A stretch of 64,000 nucleotides of DNA from assembly GCA_910591455.2 (NCBI GenBank), contig OU342806.1, forward strand, positions 25,814,922 through 25,878,921, written 5' to 3'. Below the pieces are notes generated by a model. The model saw only the letters and a list, made by a program, of their open reading frames with translations, was not told where the DNA came from and searched no databases. Shown here in pieces: positions 10,182 through 20,690 of the stretch. The DNA is from Pholis gunnellus. Its lineage: Eukaryota > Chordata > Actinopteri > Perciformes > Pholidae. The translations under genes and the position numbers were made by a program. How positions within the stretch are numbered: the first letter of the stretch is position 1; the number at the start of each line of letters is the position of its first letter.

Positions 10182-12134
10182 CATTTATGTATATTGCTTT
10201 TACTTACTGGGGTCTTTGTTTTGTTTGTAATTATTAAGCATATTTAGACTATTAATATTTTTTTCTTTTACAATTGTGATTTGGCTTATAGCTGTGAAGT
10301 GCTTTTTAATCAACACATGTTTAAAAGAAACAATGGACGAGATATAAGTTTACATTTTTTATGGTGTACAAAATGGTTTTGCAAGTGTTATTATTTACAG
10401 TTTCCAACAGTGTTTGATGTGAATGGCATACTTGATGTTTCCATAACTGTCAAGTGACTCCTGAAAATGATTGCTTAAATCTATATAAACTGTTAATGTG
10501 CCTCCTCTCTTCCAAAATGTATAGATGTTAACAATAAAAAGTCCCATGCTTTAGGATCAACAACATTATCTTTGTTTTGCTAATGTCCCAATCAAGATTT
10601 CTTTTCTTTCTGCCGGAGCGCTAGCAGCCTTCATGGCTGTGTAATGTGCTGTCTCTCTGTGGATCTGGATGTGCTGTCTTTTTATCTTTTTGGATAGATT
10701 TGGATATTACTTTATTTCCTGTCCTATACCTCTGAGACTTTAATTTGTTTCTTGTGTAGCTGGCTCATATAGTAGCTTATAAAATATGTGCAAATACTGC
10801 TGAATTAATAAGCTCTCCTTAAAGCGGCATTTAGCAATATTTCACCACTAGGTGGTAGAAAGACACACAGCAGCACTACTGAACTGACATAATGTACTGA
10901 CATTTTGTTTTGGCAAAACTGTCAGCTAAAAGTTTCCTGCTAACAGAGTAACATCAGAGTTTTTTAGCTTTTCCCAAATTAAAAAAATATTGGGACATCC
11001 TCGCCACATTCCATTCAACATGGGACCAAATGGCAACGATGAAGTCAGCTTCTAGCTATCTCTGGTGTTAGTTTCACTTTGCGCTGTCCCTGCAAAATTA
11101 AAGAAATGAAAAGAATTGACAGCATATCAATGTCTGAGAAATTAAATTAGCTTTTGATCGTAAACAAAATGAATTCAACAAAGCAACCCAATGGACGGTA
11201 AACAAGACCTGTACCTCACTGTGTGTGTATGTGCATGAGGACATGTCGAATTACAGCTATAACAGGAAAATGTGTGCAACAAATATCGAATCACTGCCGA
11301 TACAGTCAATTTGGATAAAGTTGTTGATGAGTTACACCAACAATAGAACCATTGTGATCCATACTAAAGTTTGCGTTTGTATTGCATCTCTCTTTCATGT
11401 CTTTGACAAAGCCATAGAATAACAATAATACCCATTGTTCATTGTATCACCAACAACAATAATAACACCTATTTGGTTTCTGTAGCACTGTAGGTATTTA
11501 CAGATAGCTAGGACTTAGAGTCTAAGTTAGGAGGAGCAGTTTATAACTAGAACTCAGAAGTAACAGACCACAGACCAAGGAGTACGTTTGAACTGCCGGC
11601 TCATTTATGTAGTCATGTCATAGACATACAAATAAATTGGTACCAAATAACATACTTCACATACACATGGAGGAATTGTGCATTGCAATTCCTACAAACC
11701 ATCCAAAACAAAATCAAATTCTCCGAAAATAAATATTTCTCCCTGTTTTATTTCACTTTGGTTTGATTTAAACTATTTGAGTTCAATAGAAAATATCATT
11801 CTTAGGTTCCTTTAAGTTATTAGTTTCTCATTTCTCTATGAGTTGACTCTTCTCATTGTATCTTAGTTAGGCCCATTTAACAGTTTAGTTCTACCTTTTT
11901 ATAAGTTTAATAAACCAGTAAATTAAGTTTAGAATGTACAGTAACACAACCCACTTACATGACCAATTTGGCTCAAAATAAATGAAAAATAAAATATCAG
12001 TTAATATAGAATCAAGATACAAAACTCAAATTCCCACAGATCAATATACAGTATATGATCAATAATCAAACATTTCACAACTTTGTGTGTTAATAGTCCA
12101 TTTGTTAAGTCGTCCAAATGAGTTCAAGTGATAC
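10182..12134. other. AT-rich stretch between the two 99-bp repeats
   Basis: This is about 1.95 kb of non-coding AT-rich DNA bounded by the direct repeats. No gag, pol or transposase motifs are visible on either strand. A plus-strand 65-codon frame at 11,225 is unrecognised. Confidence 0.4.
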
Positions 12135-12233
12135 AGTACCTTAAAGTGATCAGCTTTTAGGCAATTGTTGGATTAGCAGATATCCATAACCTCAGAAAAC
12201 CTAAAATAATTAGGAATAATAATAAAAGCCAGT
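12135..12233 (+). repeat. 99-bp direct repeat, copy 2
   Basis: Same orientation and about 95% identical to 10,083-10,181. Flanks differ completely from those of copy 1. Confidence 0.85.
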
Positions 12234-12919
12234 GCTCTATGGCAGTAACATACTGAAATCTTTAGTCCTACTACGATTCAGGTGTATGAATCAGTGTCTT
12301 TATCCTTGGGGAGTAGGTTGGTTTGGTCTGGTTTCTCCTATGGGTGGCTCGCAATCTTGATTTCCCAGCTTCAGATGTGTAAACACCAAGCAATCCTCAT
12401 AGCTAAAAAGCCTGGCCTGTTGTATAACAGTGCAATATTCATACAAATATTTTAATCTTACATATTCCGTCACAAAATAAAGTACTTCAGTAGAACTAGT
12501 ACCTAAACATAGGGTACTGATCTGTACCACACCCTTTAATGGCAGCGCTGATCACCGAACAATGCTAACGAGGATAAACTTGACCATGCCTGTTGCATGT
12601 AGCTTCTCAATTCACTTTACACAAAGAAAATGCACAAAATAAACAACATTTACTTATTCTTAGCTTAGCTACTGGCAATTTTGTCTGCGCATTTAGCTTG
12701 AAAAACAAGGAAAAAGCATGCTAATTGATACATTAAAAATACAGTTTTAACTCAACAAATCCTTGTTGAAAACTCAAATAAACAGATTACAGCAACGTCA
12801 GCAAGAACACAAAATCCTCAAAAAGTGGGAAAATAAAATTTACACTCCTCAAAACTTCTTTCTTTTCTCTTATATTCCTTCTCTCCTCATTCAGTGAGTG
12901 ATGCCGAGATCGAAAAGTG
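12234..12919. other. Non-coding stretch, nothing recognised
   Basis: The sequence is AT-rich. A minus-strand 76-codon frame at 12,300-12,530 shows no known motif and has no splice or start context that supports it. Confidence 0.4.
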
Positions 12920-13110
12920 GCCGATGGTATGCCACTGTGTTCAGCCACATATACCGATCCCTGGAGTGGTATGCCATTCCGTTTCTAACAGCATATACCG
13001 TTTCCTGAAGGCAGGTGCCGCTTGAAACTTCATATCAGTGTATATGCCGTTGAATCAGAGTGGTATGCCATTCATATCAGTGGTATATGCCATTGATACT
13101 GTATATGTAT
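12920..13110. repeat. Degenerate repeats of a gtggtatgccatt/atataccg motif
   Basis: Variants of ggtatgcca(t/c)t alternate with (a/g)tatatgccg or atataccg at irregular spacing about eight times. The array is too diverged to give a single unit length. Confidence 0.55.
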
Positions 13111-13295
13111 ATATAACATTGGCCATAATATCAATTAAGGGGTACATCAGCAAATACGAAATCACTTTAGTTTAAAAATCTAAATTAGTTTGTTGTTGTT
13201 GTGTCAATACTGTTTGTATTATTCATGTCCTTCCTAATCTTCCAGTATATAGGACACTATTGCCTTTTATCGTCACGAAGAGGATTCGAGTTGCT

Positions 13296-13405
13296 CTGGA
13301 CTCGGTCTTGCATTGGTCTTGACTGCCTTTGCACTTGGTCTTGACTCGACTGGACCTGGTCCTGAACTTGACTTGGTTCAGTTTGTCTTGAACTGGTATA
13401 GAGTT
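13296..13405. repeat. Degenerate minisatellite built on cttggtcttgact
   Basis: Related units such as cggtcttgcattggtcttgac, cttggtcttgactcg and cctggtcctgaacttg follow each other with substitutions and length changes. The minus-strand 62-codon frame here reflects the repeat (Gln-Asp/Gln-Val rich) and is not a gene. Confidence 0.6.
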
Positions 13406-14100
13406 CCTTGACTGTGTGTGTTTTTGATATTATAAAAGCCAGCATCTTTGTGTGTTTTGGATTATGTGTGAGGTGTATTTTACATCACAAAGCAGTGGCA
13501 GTAAATACCTACTCCTTCTGACTGTAGCTGAGTAACTGATAAAACAAACAAACAAGTAATGAATAATCTAATACTCACTTAAACACAATGAATGTATAAT
13601 CAACATTTTGAGTTGGTAGACGGCATTTCAATGTGCCAATTTGTGTGGCAGCTGTATAATGGCTTTAATCTTGGACTTCTCATTCTGCTATTACTAGCCT
13701 CTAGACACAATTTACTAACTCCATTCAATTTACTGTGGTTCAGTTCAATTTGACCTCAAGTAAAGTTCAAATATTGGTCTGGGTGTGCTGTATCCCTCTT
13801 CACTCAGTATTTGGTAAATCTTAACAGTATTAATAAACCCTTGAACCTCACTTCTGCTGTCCTTAGGACAAAAATGCATGTCCATCAAAGAAAGACTGGT
13901 GGAGATCAGTGGAAACCAAATGCATGAACTCTGCTATTTGAGGAGAAAAACAAATGATTCGTCAGTGGTTTCCAAACAACATAAAACACACATTATTAAA
14001 TACCTACTTAAGTACCAAGATTTGCTTAGATCATTCTCTGTAGGTCAGTATGACAGTAAGTAATTTAAAGTAAGGGTAAATGCTGACCATAAAAATAATG
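13406..14100. other. Non-coding stretch, nothing recognised
   Basis: No coding, RNA or transposon structure is evident. A 61-codon plus-strand frame at 13,878 is unrecognised. Confidence 0.4.
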
Positions 14101-14111
14101 ACCTTTCTTTC

Positions 14112-14900
14112 TTAAAACACTGCTTGCCATCGGTCTTCAATTTCAGACATAGAAGGTTCACCCTCAACAATATCCTTCCTTCGCAAGGCAAAGGTGTTCT
14201 CCATCAGAGCATCCATCATTTCCCCGTCTCTCTTCTTTTTCCTCATCTCCTCTATCAAAGCTATTCTCTCACTTTCAAGGAAGTCTGGAGACCTCCCTTC
14301 GGTTATGTCTGGCAAGAAGTTGATCTCAGACCACTTTGCTTTCTTATATTTGCTGTTCCCAGTTAATTAATGTGTCTGTCGATTTCTTTTGATTTGACAA
14401 TAAGCTCTGAGCATCCAGCGATACGGTACTTCTGACGGAGGTTTCCCATCTTAAAATGGAGGCTGAACATCCAGCAGTACCATCCATGCGAAGACCCTGG
14501 CGAAGACCCTGGCTATCTCAAACAGGGATGCTTTTCAACAAGGGCTTTGGCAACATCCTCAATCCTTGTTGATGTTGGATATGCATTGTACTCATACATA
14601 GAACCTCCTACTCTGTCAAGTATGTCTAGGAGGATACAGAGTGGGGGGCGCATTGGGTGGTGCCTTTAGTATTACCTTAAGCCTTGGTATCTCTGTGGGT
14701 AGCTCAGACGTGTTAGTCAAGTTGCAGAGCTTGTTCTTGAACTGTGGATCTTGAAACTGCATAATAATATCATCATCTAGATCGAGTTTGCTCTTGATTA
14801 TAGTCTTCAATTTGTCCACTGTCTCAGGAAGAGTTTCAATCTGGACCCTCCAGATGTCATTAACCACAAGAATGTTGTGAAGCAGAAGAGGAATATTATA
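14112..14900 (-). pseudogene. SAMD3-like multicopy fish ORF, decayed
   Basis: On the minus strand, 14,867-14,616 reads as an N-terminal ubiquitin/PB1-like segment (V-N-D-I-W-R-V-Q-I-E-T-L-P-E-T-V-D-K-L-K). After an interval with stops, 14,315-14,112 reads P-D-I-T-E-G-R-S-P-D-F-L-E with E-R-I-A-L-I-E-E, F-A-L-R-R-K-D-I-V and a closing D-R-W-Q-A-V-F. This matches my memory of a repetitive teleost protein family usually annotated as sterile-alpha-motif-domain-containing-3-like or uncharacterised. Between the two pieces a family-typical basic block is recognisable only with frameshifts. Function is unknown. It is a pseudogene here: at least two stops or shifts, and no promoter seen. Confidence 0.55.
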
Positions 14901-15259
14901 CCTATTCCGTATTCAGGGATTAAATGTAAGGTCAGTTCTGGTTTGGGCCTTTTTTGTAGTTTTAGCCACCATTTATTTCAGTTATGATAAGATAGTTGTC
15001 ACCAATTTCACTGCTGAGATCTGGGAACAGGACGTGCCTGTTTGATTACATAACACAGAAAAAGGGCCAAAACTCAAGAGCCCAGTGTGCAATAAACTAT
15101 ACTTGCAATTTAAAATGTAAAACATCACTTTAACAACTGAACAAATTTGAATTGAGATATTTTATGGCAAGAAAAGCTTGGACATTTTATATTTAACAAA
15201 TCATACATTTTCATAACAAACAAATGTACCTCAGGGAAGTAGAAACACCTTGGGTGAGA

Positions 15260-16740
15260 ACATCAGTCTTCCTTGCACCATGTAATGGGCCATTAGGCTG
15301 AAGTTGTTTAGTTCTTCTAGGTCTGCAACTTCAAGGTCTGTGGAAAGTTTCCTACTCAGTTCATAGCATCCAAAGTGCTAGGCTGAAAAGCATTCAATGA
15401 TGCCTTGTTGCTCACAATCAGTACTTGGAGAATTTTACCAAAATCAGACAGTCCGCTTGTGCTCCCAACAGAAACAAGCATCCCTTCAGAGTATCTAGTG
15501 CCATGTAGAATGACACTAGTTGCAAGTGACTTAACATCCTTGTATGTTAGTGTGATGGCCTGTTTGACAAAGTTATCCAAAATGTCCAGAGAAACCAGAG
15601 ATACACTGCCAACCTCCACTGGTAGCTTAAAAAGGCTGAGCATGTCAAGGAAGTAAGCCAACATATACTGGTGTCTTGTGGCTATTGTTAGCAGAACGGT
15701 TTTTAAAATTGTTCACATCACACACATTTTTGAAAAAGCAGTGCTTTGTTTCAAAGCATATTGTCCAACAGCCCAGGAAATGTCCAAAGCAACTGATGAG
15801 GTAGAGATAGTGTTCTATGAAATGTTGTTTTGGCCTTAGATTATAGTCTGGGAAGGCCTCAAGGAGGAATTGCTTATGGACTCAGATTTTAGTGATTGAT
15901 ATGTGAAAGGATGATGCCAAGAGTTCTACTAGGTCCTTCAACTCAAGAAGCACACCCCATCTTGTGTCAATATCTGGGATTAGTTCACCTGTGATCAACG
16001 GCAGCAGTCTTAACCAAGTTCAGTTGTCATCAATTGCTTTTGAAACTTGAAATGTTTACTGGTGGTCTGTTGGGAAATTCTGAATAGCAGAAGTTCATTC
16101 ATCAAACGTGAAGTATTTGAGATCAACTTGTTTAGACACAAGCTAAGTTCAACAGGCACAATTCCCTTTCAGAGGTCATGCAGAAAGTTGGATGGGAACC
16201 CCGTAACTGTGTGAAAATAAGTAAACTTGTTCAAAACACAATCCCTTTAACCCCATTTACATTCCGTAGGTGTGGATTTTAACCTCCAAAGCATTTGCCT
16301 CAGAAGTCACTTTTGTCCTGGGGGGAAGTAACCCACCCCTTACTTGAGTTGTCTGAATGTCGCTACAACTGGCTAAACACAATTTGCAAAATGTATTAAC
16401 AGTGAATGATTCCAGAAAGCCTGCAAGTGAATGAGCTGCTGAGTTATCAGCAGAGACATCCAGCACTGTTCCTTTAACACTTGTGACTAACCTCTGGATG
16501 AACAGACCTTGATTCTCAAGTACCTGTATGTGTTTTAAAAGTAGCTCAATGATTTTCCCATAGCCAAATGTTTTTTTACATCATTACTGTTACACAACGC
16601 TGCAAGGTATATAGATTGTAGAGATATTTCACAAGAAAATTGGCTATAACCCAATGCACAGCACACACCTTGTTTTTTTCTAGATGTACCTAAATGATTG
16701 CATATTTCAAAGTCATCCAAGTACATTTCAACAGCAATCG
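15260..16740 (-). pseudogene. Transposase-like multicopy fish ORF (FLHDL/YLDDFE family), decayed
   Basis: Minus-strand pieces in correct order match a repetitive animal protein family that I regard as transposon-derived. At 16,726-16,535 the M-Y-L-D-D-F-E-I-C-N-H-L-G-T-S segment; at 16,466-16,257 A-D-N-S-A-A-H-S-L-A-G-F-L-E-S-F with cysteines K-L-C-L-A-S-C; near 16,220-16,130 a F-L-H-D-L and I-V-P-V-E-L segment; near 15,850-15,720 a K-Q-H-F-I-E-H-Y and F-E-T-K-H-C-F-F-K segment; and at 15,664-15,356 the C-terminal part. Stops and shifts separate the blocks. The orientation is the same as the SAMD3-like remnant that follows. The biochemical activity of the family is not established to my knowledge. 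Confidence 0.55.
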
Positions 16741-17283
16741 ACTGCGGATTGTCTTTAAAGAATATCCTTCACGAAAAGATAAAAAATGACCAAATTGCGT
16801 CGTAATTGATTCTTTAATTATAACTTTGTCTAAAATATAAGTTATTTTGTGTTACTCTGTTAAAACGTTCAAAATGGGCACATGAACACATTTCTTCTTC
16901 CAGGTACCATTTCCTGTTCTTTGGACAACCTCTCTCCCTTCACCTCCAGGCCTGCGCGGCCAACCCCACCTGCCCCATGGCTGACTACGGACTCAGTGCG
17001 TACTGATAGACGGAGCCTAAGAGAGGCTGAGCGTAAATGGAGAAAAGGCAAACTCCCGGTGGACCTTCTTAACTTCCAATCTCTTCTTTACACTTTTTTC
17101 TCCTCTCTATCTACCGCTCTAAAATCCTAACCTCTGCTTCCAATCCTAAAAAACTCTTCGAAACTTTCTCTTCACTCCTCCAACCCCCACCCCCTCCTCC
17201 TGCTTCCTCCCTTCTCTCTGATGATTTCGCCAACTTCTTTGACAAGAAGGTAAACAATATCAGATCATCCTTCTCTGAGCTAG

Positions 17284-17805
17284 GTGCTCATCCAGGCTCT
17301 TGTCATCTCCCGCTTGGACTACTGCAACTCTCCACTTGCCAGAGCCCCGGCGTCGGCCATCAGACCTGTGGAGCTTGTCCAGAAAACTGCAGCTCGCCTG
17401 GTGTTCAATCTCCCCAAGTTCTCCCACACAACTTCCCTTCTCCGTTCTCTACACTGGCTCCCTGTAAGAGCTCGCATCCAGTTTAAGCCTCTGGTGCTAG
17501 CCTACAGGGCAGTGAAAGGAACAGCTCCTTCCTATCTCCAGGCCATGGTCAAGCCCTACACCCCCGCCCGACCACTTCGCTCTGCTGCCTCGGGGCGATT
17601 GGTTGCCCCGTCGCTCAGAGGTCCCTGCGGCCAATCGACCCGGTCATGGCTGTTTTCTGTCCTGGCCCCACAGTGGTGGAATGAACTCCCCACTGACGTC
17701 AGGACAGCGGAGTCGCTGCCCATCTTTCGGTGCAGGCTGAAAACTCACCTCTTCAAGAAGTGCTACCCTGAGCCTTCCACTCAGCACTCATTGTATTCAT
17801 ATTAG
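17284..17805 (+). pseudogene. C-terminal domain of L2 reverse transcriptase (open, truncated)
   Basis: An uninterrupted 173-codon frame reads L-I-Q-A-L-V-I-S-R-L-D-Y-C-N-S, then R-L-V-F-N-L-P-K-F-S-H-T, S-L-H-W-L-P-V-R-A-R-I, A-P-S-Y-L-Q-A-M-V-K-P-Y, A-P-Q-W-W-N-E-L-P and a final H-L-F-K-K-C-Y-P-E-P-S-T. This is the thumb/C-terminal end of the RT. The catalytic YADD part is absent, so it cannot function alone. The open frame suggests a fairly recent insertion compared with the other LINE copies in the window. Confidence 0.85.
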
Positions 17806-17921
17806 TTTGTTGCACTTATTGTATTCTTATTAATTTGTTGCACTTATTGTATTCTTATTAGTTTGTGGCACTTATTGTATTCTTATTAGTTTGTGACACT
17901 TATTGTATTAATACTAGTTTG
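17790..17921 (+). repeat. 28-bp tandem repeat in L2 3' UTR (about 4.7 copies)
   Basis: Units of the type attgtattcttattagttt-gttgcactt start at 17,790, 17,818, 17,846, 17,874 and 17,902, the last partial. They differ by one to three substitutions. Confidence 0.9.
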
Positions 17922-18066
17922 TTTCTGTACTTTTGCTCTGGTTTATGCTCGTATATGCTTGTTTAAAAAAGGAGATGCACTTATGACTTCTGGTTCTAGT
18001 TCTCTTGAATACACTTATTGTAAGTCACTTTGGATAAAAGCGTCTGCTAAATGACTGTAATGCAAT

Positions 18067-18486
18067 GTATATTGAAACTACTTCTCTTACTAGCTCCCTA
18101 CTGGTTTGTGCTGGACTGTGATCACAAATATATTCAGGTCTTATTTTTTTAAATTCAGAATCACAGTGATATCTACTTTTGTTCCCAGTCAAGGTGGAAT
18201 ACACACCAGACTTAAATTGACACTGATCAAAAGGACAGCTGACGGTTTCCTTACTTTTCAAATTAAAATCGCATACTGTAGCCGATGAGTTACTACATGG
18301 GACTGAGATTCATGGGCAGCTGGCTGAGATTGATTATTAGCCTGTAATGCCTTATTATACTGTGTTTCGTTAGCTGAACTAATTCATGCGACTCAAAAGA
18401 CAGGTTGTTCTAAAATACTCTGTGCAGCCTCTGGCTCTAAAGAAAAAGAAAGTCAATTCAGGATGACATTTCCATACTCATACTAA
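18067..18486. other. Non-coding stretch, nothing recognised
   Basis: No coding frame or element end is credible here. Confidence 0.4.
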
Positions 18487-18990
18487 GTTAAACCTTTCAA
18501 ACCCGAGCGAGCCCCATTTCGGGTTCAGAGCGAGACAGTTTAGCAAAGAGAGTGTCATAAAATGCACTTTTCAGAAATGAATATAACCTCTTAAACCCTA
18601 AGCGTATTTTGAGAACTCTGCTCGAAAATATCATACCTGTACTGAAAGGGGATTATCTCGCTAACTACAAGGTCTATTTGAATAATTTCAATGGAATAAT
18701 AACACTAACACTTGTGATAGTTTGTTAATCTGTGTATATGTACAAACAATACAAACATTAAAATGTAGCTCATTGAACATAATTCTTACTGTAGCAGAAG
18801 ATTTTAGAAATCCCTTCAACAAGTCAAAATATTTGCAAAAAGTAACTCCTAAATATTTGACCATAATAATGTTTATTTCATTTTGATAGTCGGTGATCAT
18901 AATCGGACATTTTTGACATATGCCCCTTCTCCTGGCAGACTACCCTGGATTGACAGTTGACAAGAGGGTGGGAAGGATGTGGGGGTTAAA
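18487..18990 (+). repeat. Third member (copy C) of the TTAA-abutting repeat, partial
   Basis: After TTAA the sequence runs acctttcaaacccgagcgag and then cagtttagcaaagagagtgt and aaatgcacttttcagaaatg, parallel to the starts of copies A (minus strand, ending 6927) and B (49,599 on). From about 18,590 it departs from A and B. A later part (about 18,700-18,745) resembles 4850-4910. The right boundary is uncertain. Confidence 0.55.
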
Positions 18991-20205
18991 CGGGTCCACA
19001 CTGGATCTCCTATCAGGTTAATCCCTCATTTTAAAACTGTTCTTTTGCCTGTAGAGCATTGCTTTCAGTTTTTCTCTCATGCAAACACGATAGCAAGGCT
19101 TCAGTATTTGCACAGCTCTCATTAAAGTAGATTGTCACTCAGTTATGATCATTAATGTTTTACTACAGATCATTAAATTGTTTTGCCATTTAAAGCTTTA
19201 CACAGTCTCTATTGATGTCCATTAGCGTAAAAAAGAAAAGAAATGGCCATTGTTCCATCGTGACCTTTATCCTATTCATGGGCCAATGTACTCTATCAAT
19301 ATCACAAAGAGAACAGTGGGCAGTAATTATGGGCTTATCAGCTGTAGTACACACAACTCAGACAGCTTCTCCATTTTGCTGCTTGAGAATGATTAAGGTT
19401 TGTGGAGGCATAAAACATGGTCACATCAACATGAATACTGTCTTTAATTAGTCAATTTAAGAACATTGTTGAATAGATGCTATTCTGCATCTAATCATTA
19501 CAGTAATATGTAAAAGACCAATTAATAAGAAATATTCCATTTTCCAATGGAACAAGTAAAAAGCAAGAGCAACATATAATCAAAAATAAGTTTTTTCAGA
19601 AAGAGCCTTGAATAAGGTGAGCGACTACAAGGTCCTAAGATGGGACGGCTAAACATTTGCAGGCAGAGCAGCACAATAATCGGGCCGATGCTTTGAGGGA
19701 GGAAGAAGCAGTCCCCTTCACTGCCTTCTATGCCAGTGTTACAGGATGGGAAATCTTTACTATCCACCATGAGGATTGCAAATTCAAACTTTCGTGTTTT
19801 GTGGAAAATGACTGTATGCGAGTCATACCCATTAAAACAAATAGGCATTGATAAATACAAAACACTATTTAAAATTTACCCACATCAGGTTTCTGGGTTT
19901 TTTTCAAGCTGACGGAGCTATGTGAGTGGAAATTAGTGTGTGTCCAAAAGTCCATCAGTCTGACAATTTGTGTAATATGTCGCAAGTCATGTTCATCAAC
20001 ATCACAGCATACACCGTGTACATGATCGGCTGGAAAGAGGTCACATGAGCTGATTCATCCTGCAATTCATTTTTACAAGACTCATTTTAAGCATCACAAA
20101 ATGATTAAATTATACCACAGTATGCCACTTTTAGGCATCATTGATGGTAAACTGTACAGGCAAAATGATTGTGTAAATACAATAACTGTCATACATCAAC
20201 GCTGT
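18991..20205. other. Non-coding stretch, nothing recognised
   Basis: AT-rich unique-looking sequence. Open frames at 19,212 (plus) and 19,522-19,860 (minus) are unrecognised and overlap one another. Confidence 0.4.
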
Positions 20206-20490
20206 TGCAGGCCAGCATCAGATATTTGAAGTGATGCAAGCATCAACAGGGAGCCAGTATAGTGAACGGAGCGGAAAAGTGGTGTTGGAAAATTTGGAAA
20301 GGTTAAATCCCAGGCGGGCAGCAGAATTCTGGGTAAGCTGCAGAGTTCATATGCAGACACAGGGGCTCTAGCAAGGAGGGAGTTGCAGTAGTTCAGTTGG
20401 AAGATGACAAGCACCTTTACGAGCACTTGGGCCACCTCCCTGGTGAGGAAGGGATGAATCCCCCTGATGTTGTAAAGAAGGAATCCTTAG
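20206..20490 (-). mobile_element. Old L2 LINE fragment (RT C-terminal part)
   Basis: The minus strand reads F-L-T-R-E-V-A-Q-V-L-V-K and L-N-Y-C-N-S-L-L-A-R-A-P, the degraded counterpart of the L-D-Y-C-N-S-L-L-A-G-A-P block in the other L2 copies, followed by a frameshifted F-P-N-F motif. Both ends are truncated. Confidence 0.75.
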
Positions 20491-20536
20491 CGGGCTACTT
20501 GATACAAGTACAGTCCATTTACCATTTAACACTGAT

Positions 20537-20690
20537 TGTAGAGGCTACCATGCAAGGTGCCTTCCCCCATCAGAACTATCTAAACATTCACACACCGCAG
20601 GCACAGTCTGCAGAGCCAGGGATCGAACTTCCGATCCTTTAATTGAAGAATAACCTGCTCTACCCCTCATTGTATTGGCAATGGCAATGG
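20537..20690 (+). repeat. Fragment of a teleost interspersed repeat (gaggctaccatgcaaggtgc family)
   Basis: Shares gaggctaccatgcaaggtgc, cattcacacaccg and agccagggatcgaac with the repeat at 27,631-27,904. This is a common dispersed sequence in fish genomes whose class I cannot assign with confidence. Confidence 0.6.

Larger units (their letters stand above)
16900..18066 (+). mobile_element. L2-type LINE with large internal deletion and intact 3' tail
   Basis: Sequence from 16,900 to about 17,280 matches the post-endonuclease region of the L2 copy at 36.9 kb (F-T-S-R-P, D-S-V-R-T-D-R-R-S-L-R-E motifs). At about 17,283 it jumps directly to the RT C-terminal domain, so most of the RT is deleted. 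The RT end and 3' UTR continue to the L2 tail (gtaagtcactttggataaaa, gcgtctgctaaatgactgta) near 18,060. The 3' UTR contains a 28-bp tandem array. It inserted in, or lies next to, the decayed ORF cluster at 14.1-16.7 kb. Confidence 0.85.

Noticed and set aside
10083..12233. The 99-bp repeats as LTRs of one retrotransposon
   Set aside because: No TG...CA ends, no target duplication, no primer site and no gag/pol coding between.
12920..13405. CRISPR-like array
   Set aside because: Repeat units are irregular in sequence and spacing and the genome is eukaryotic; they are degenerate minisatellites.
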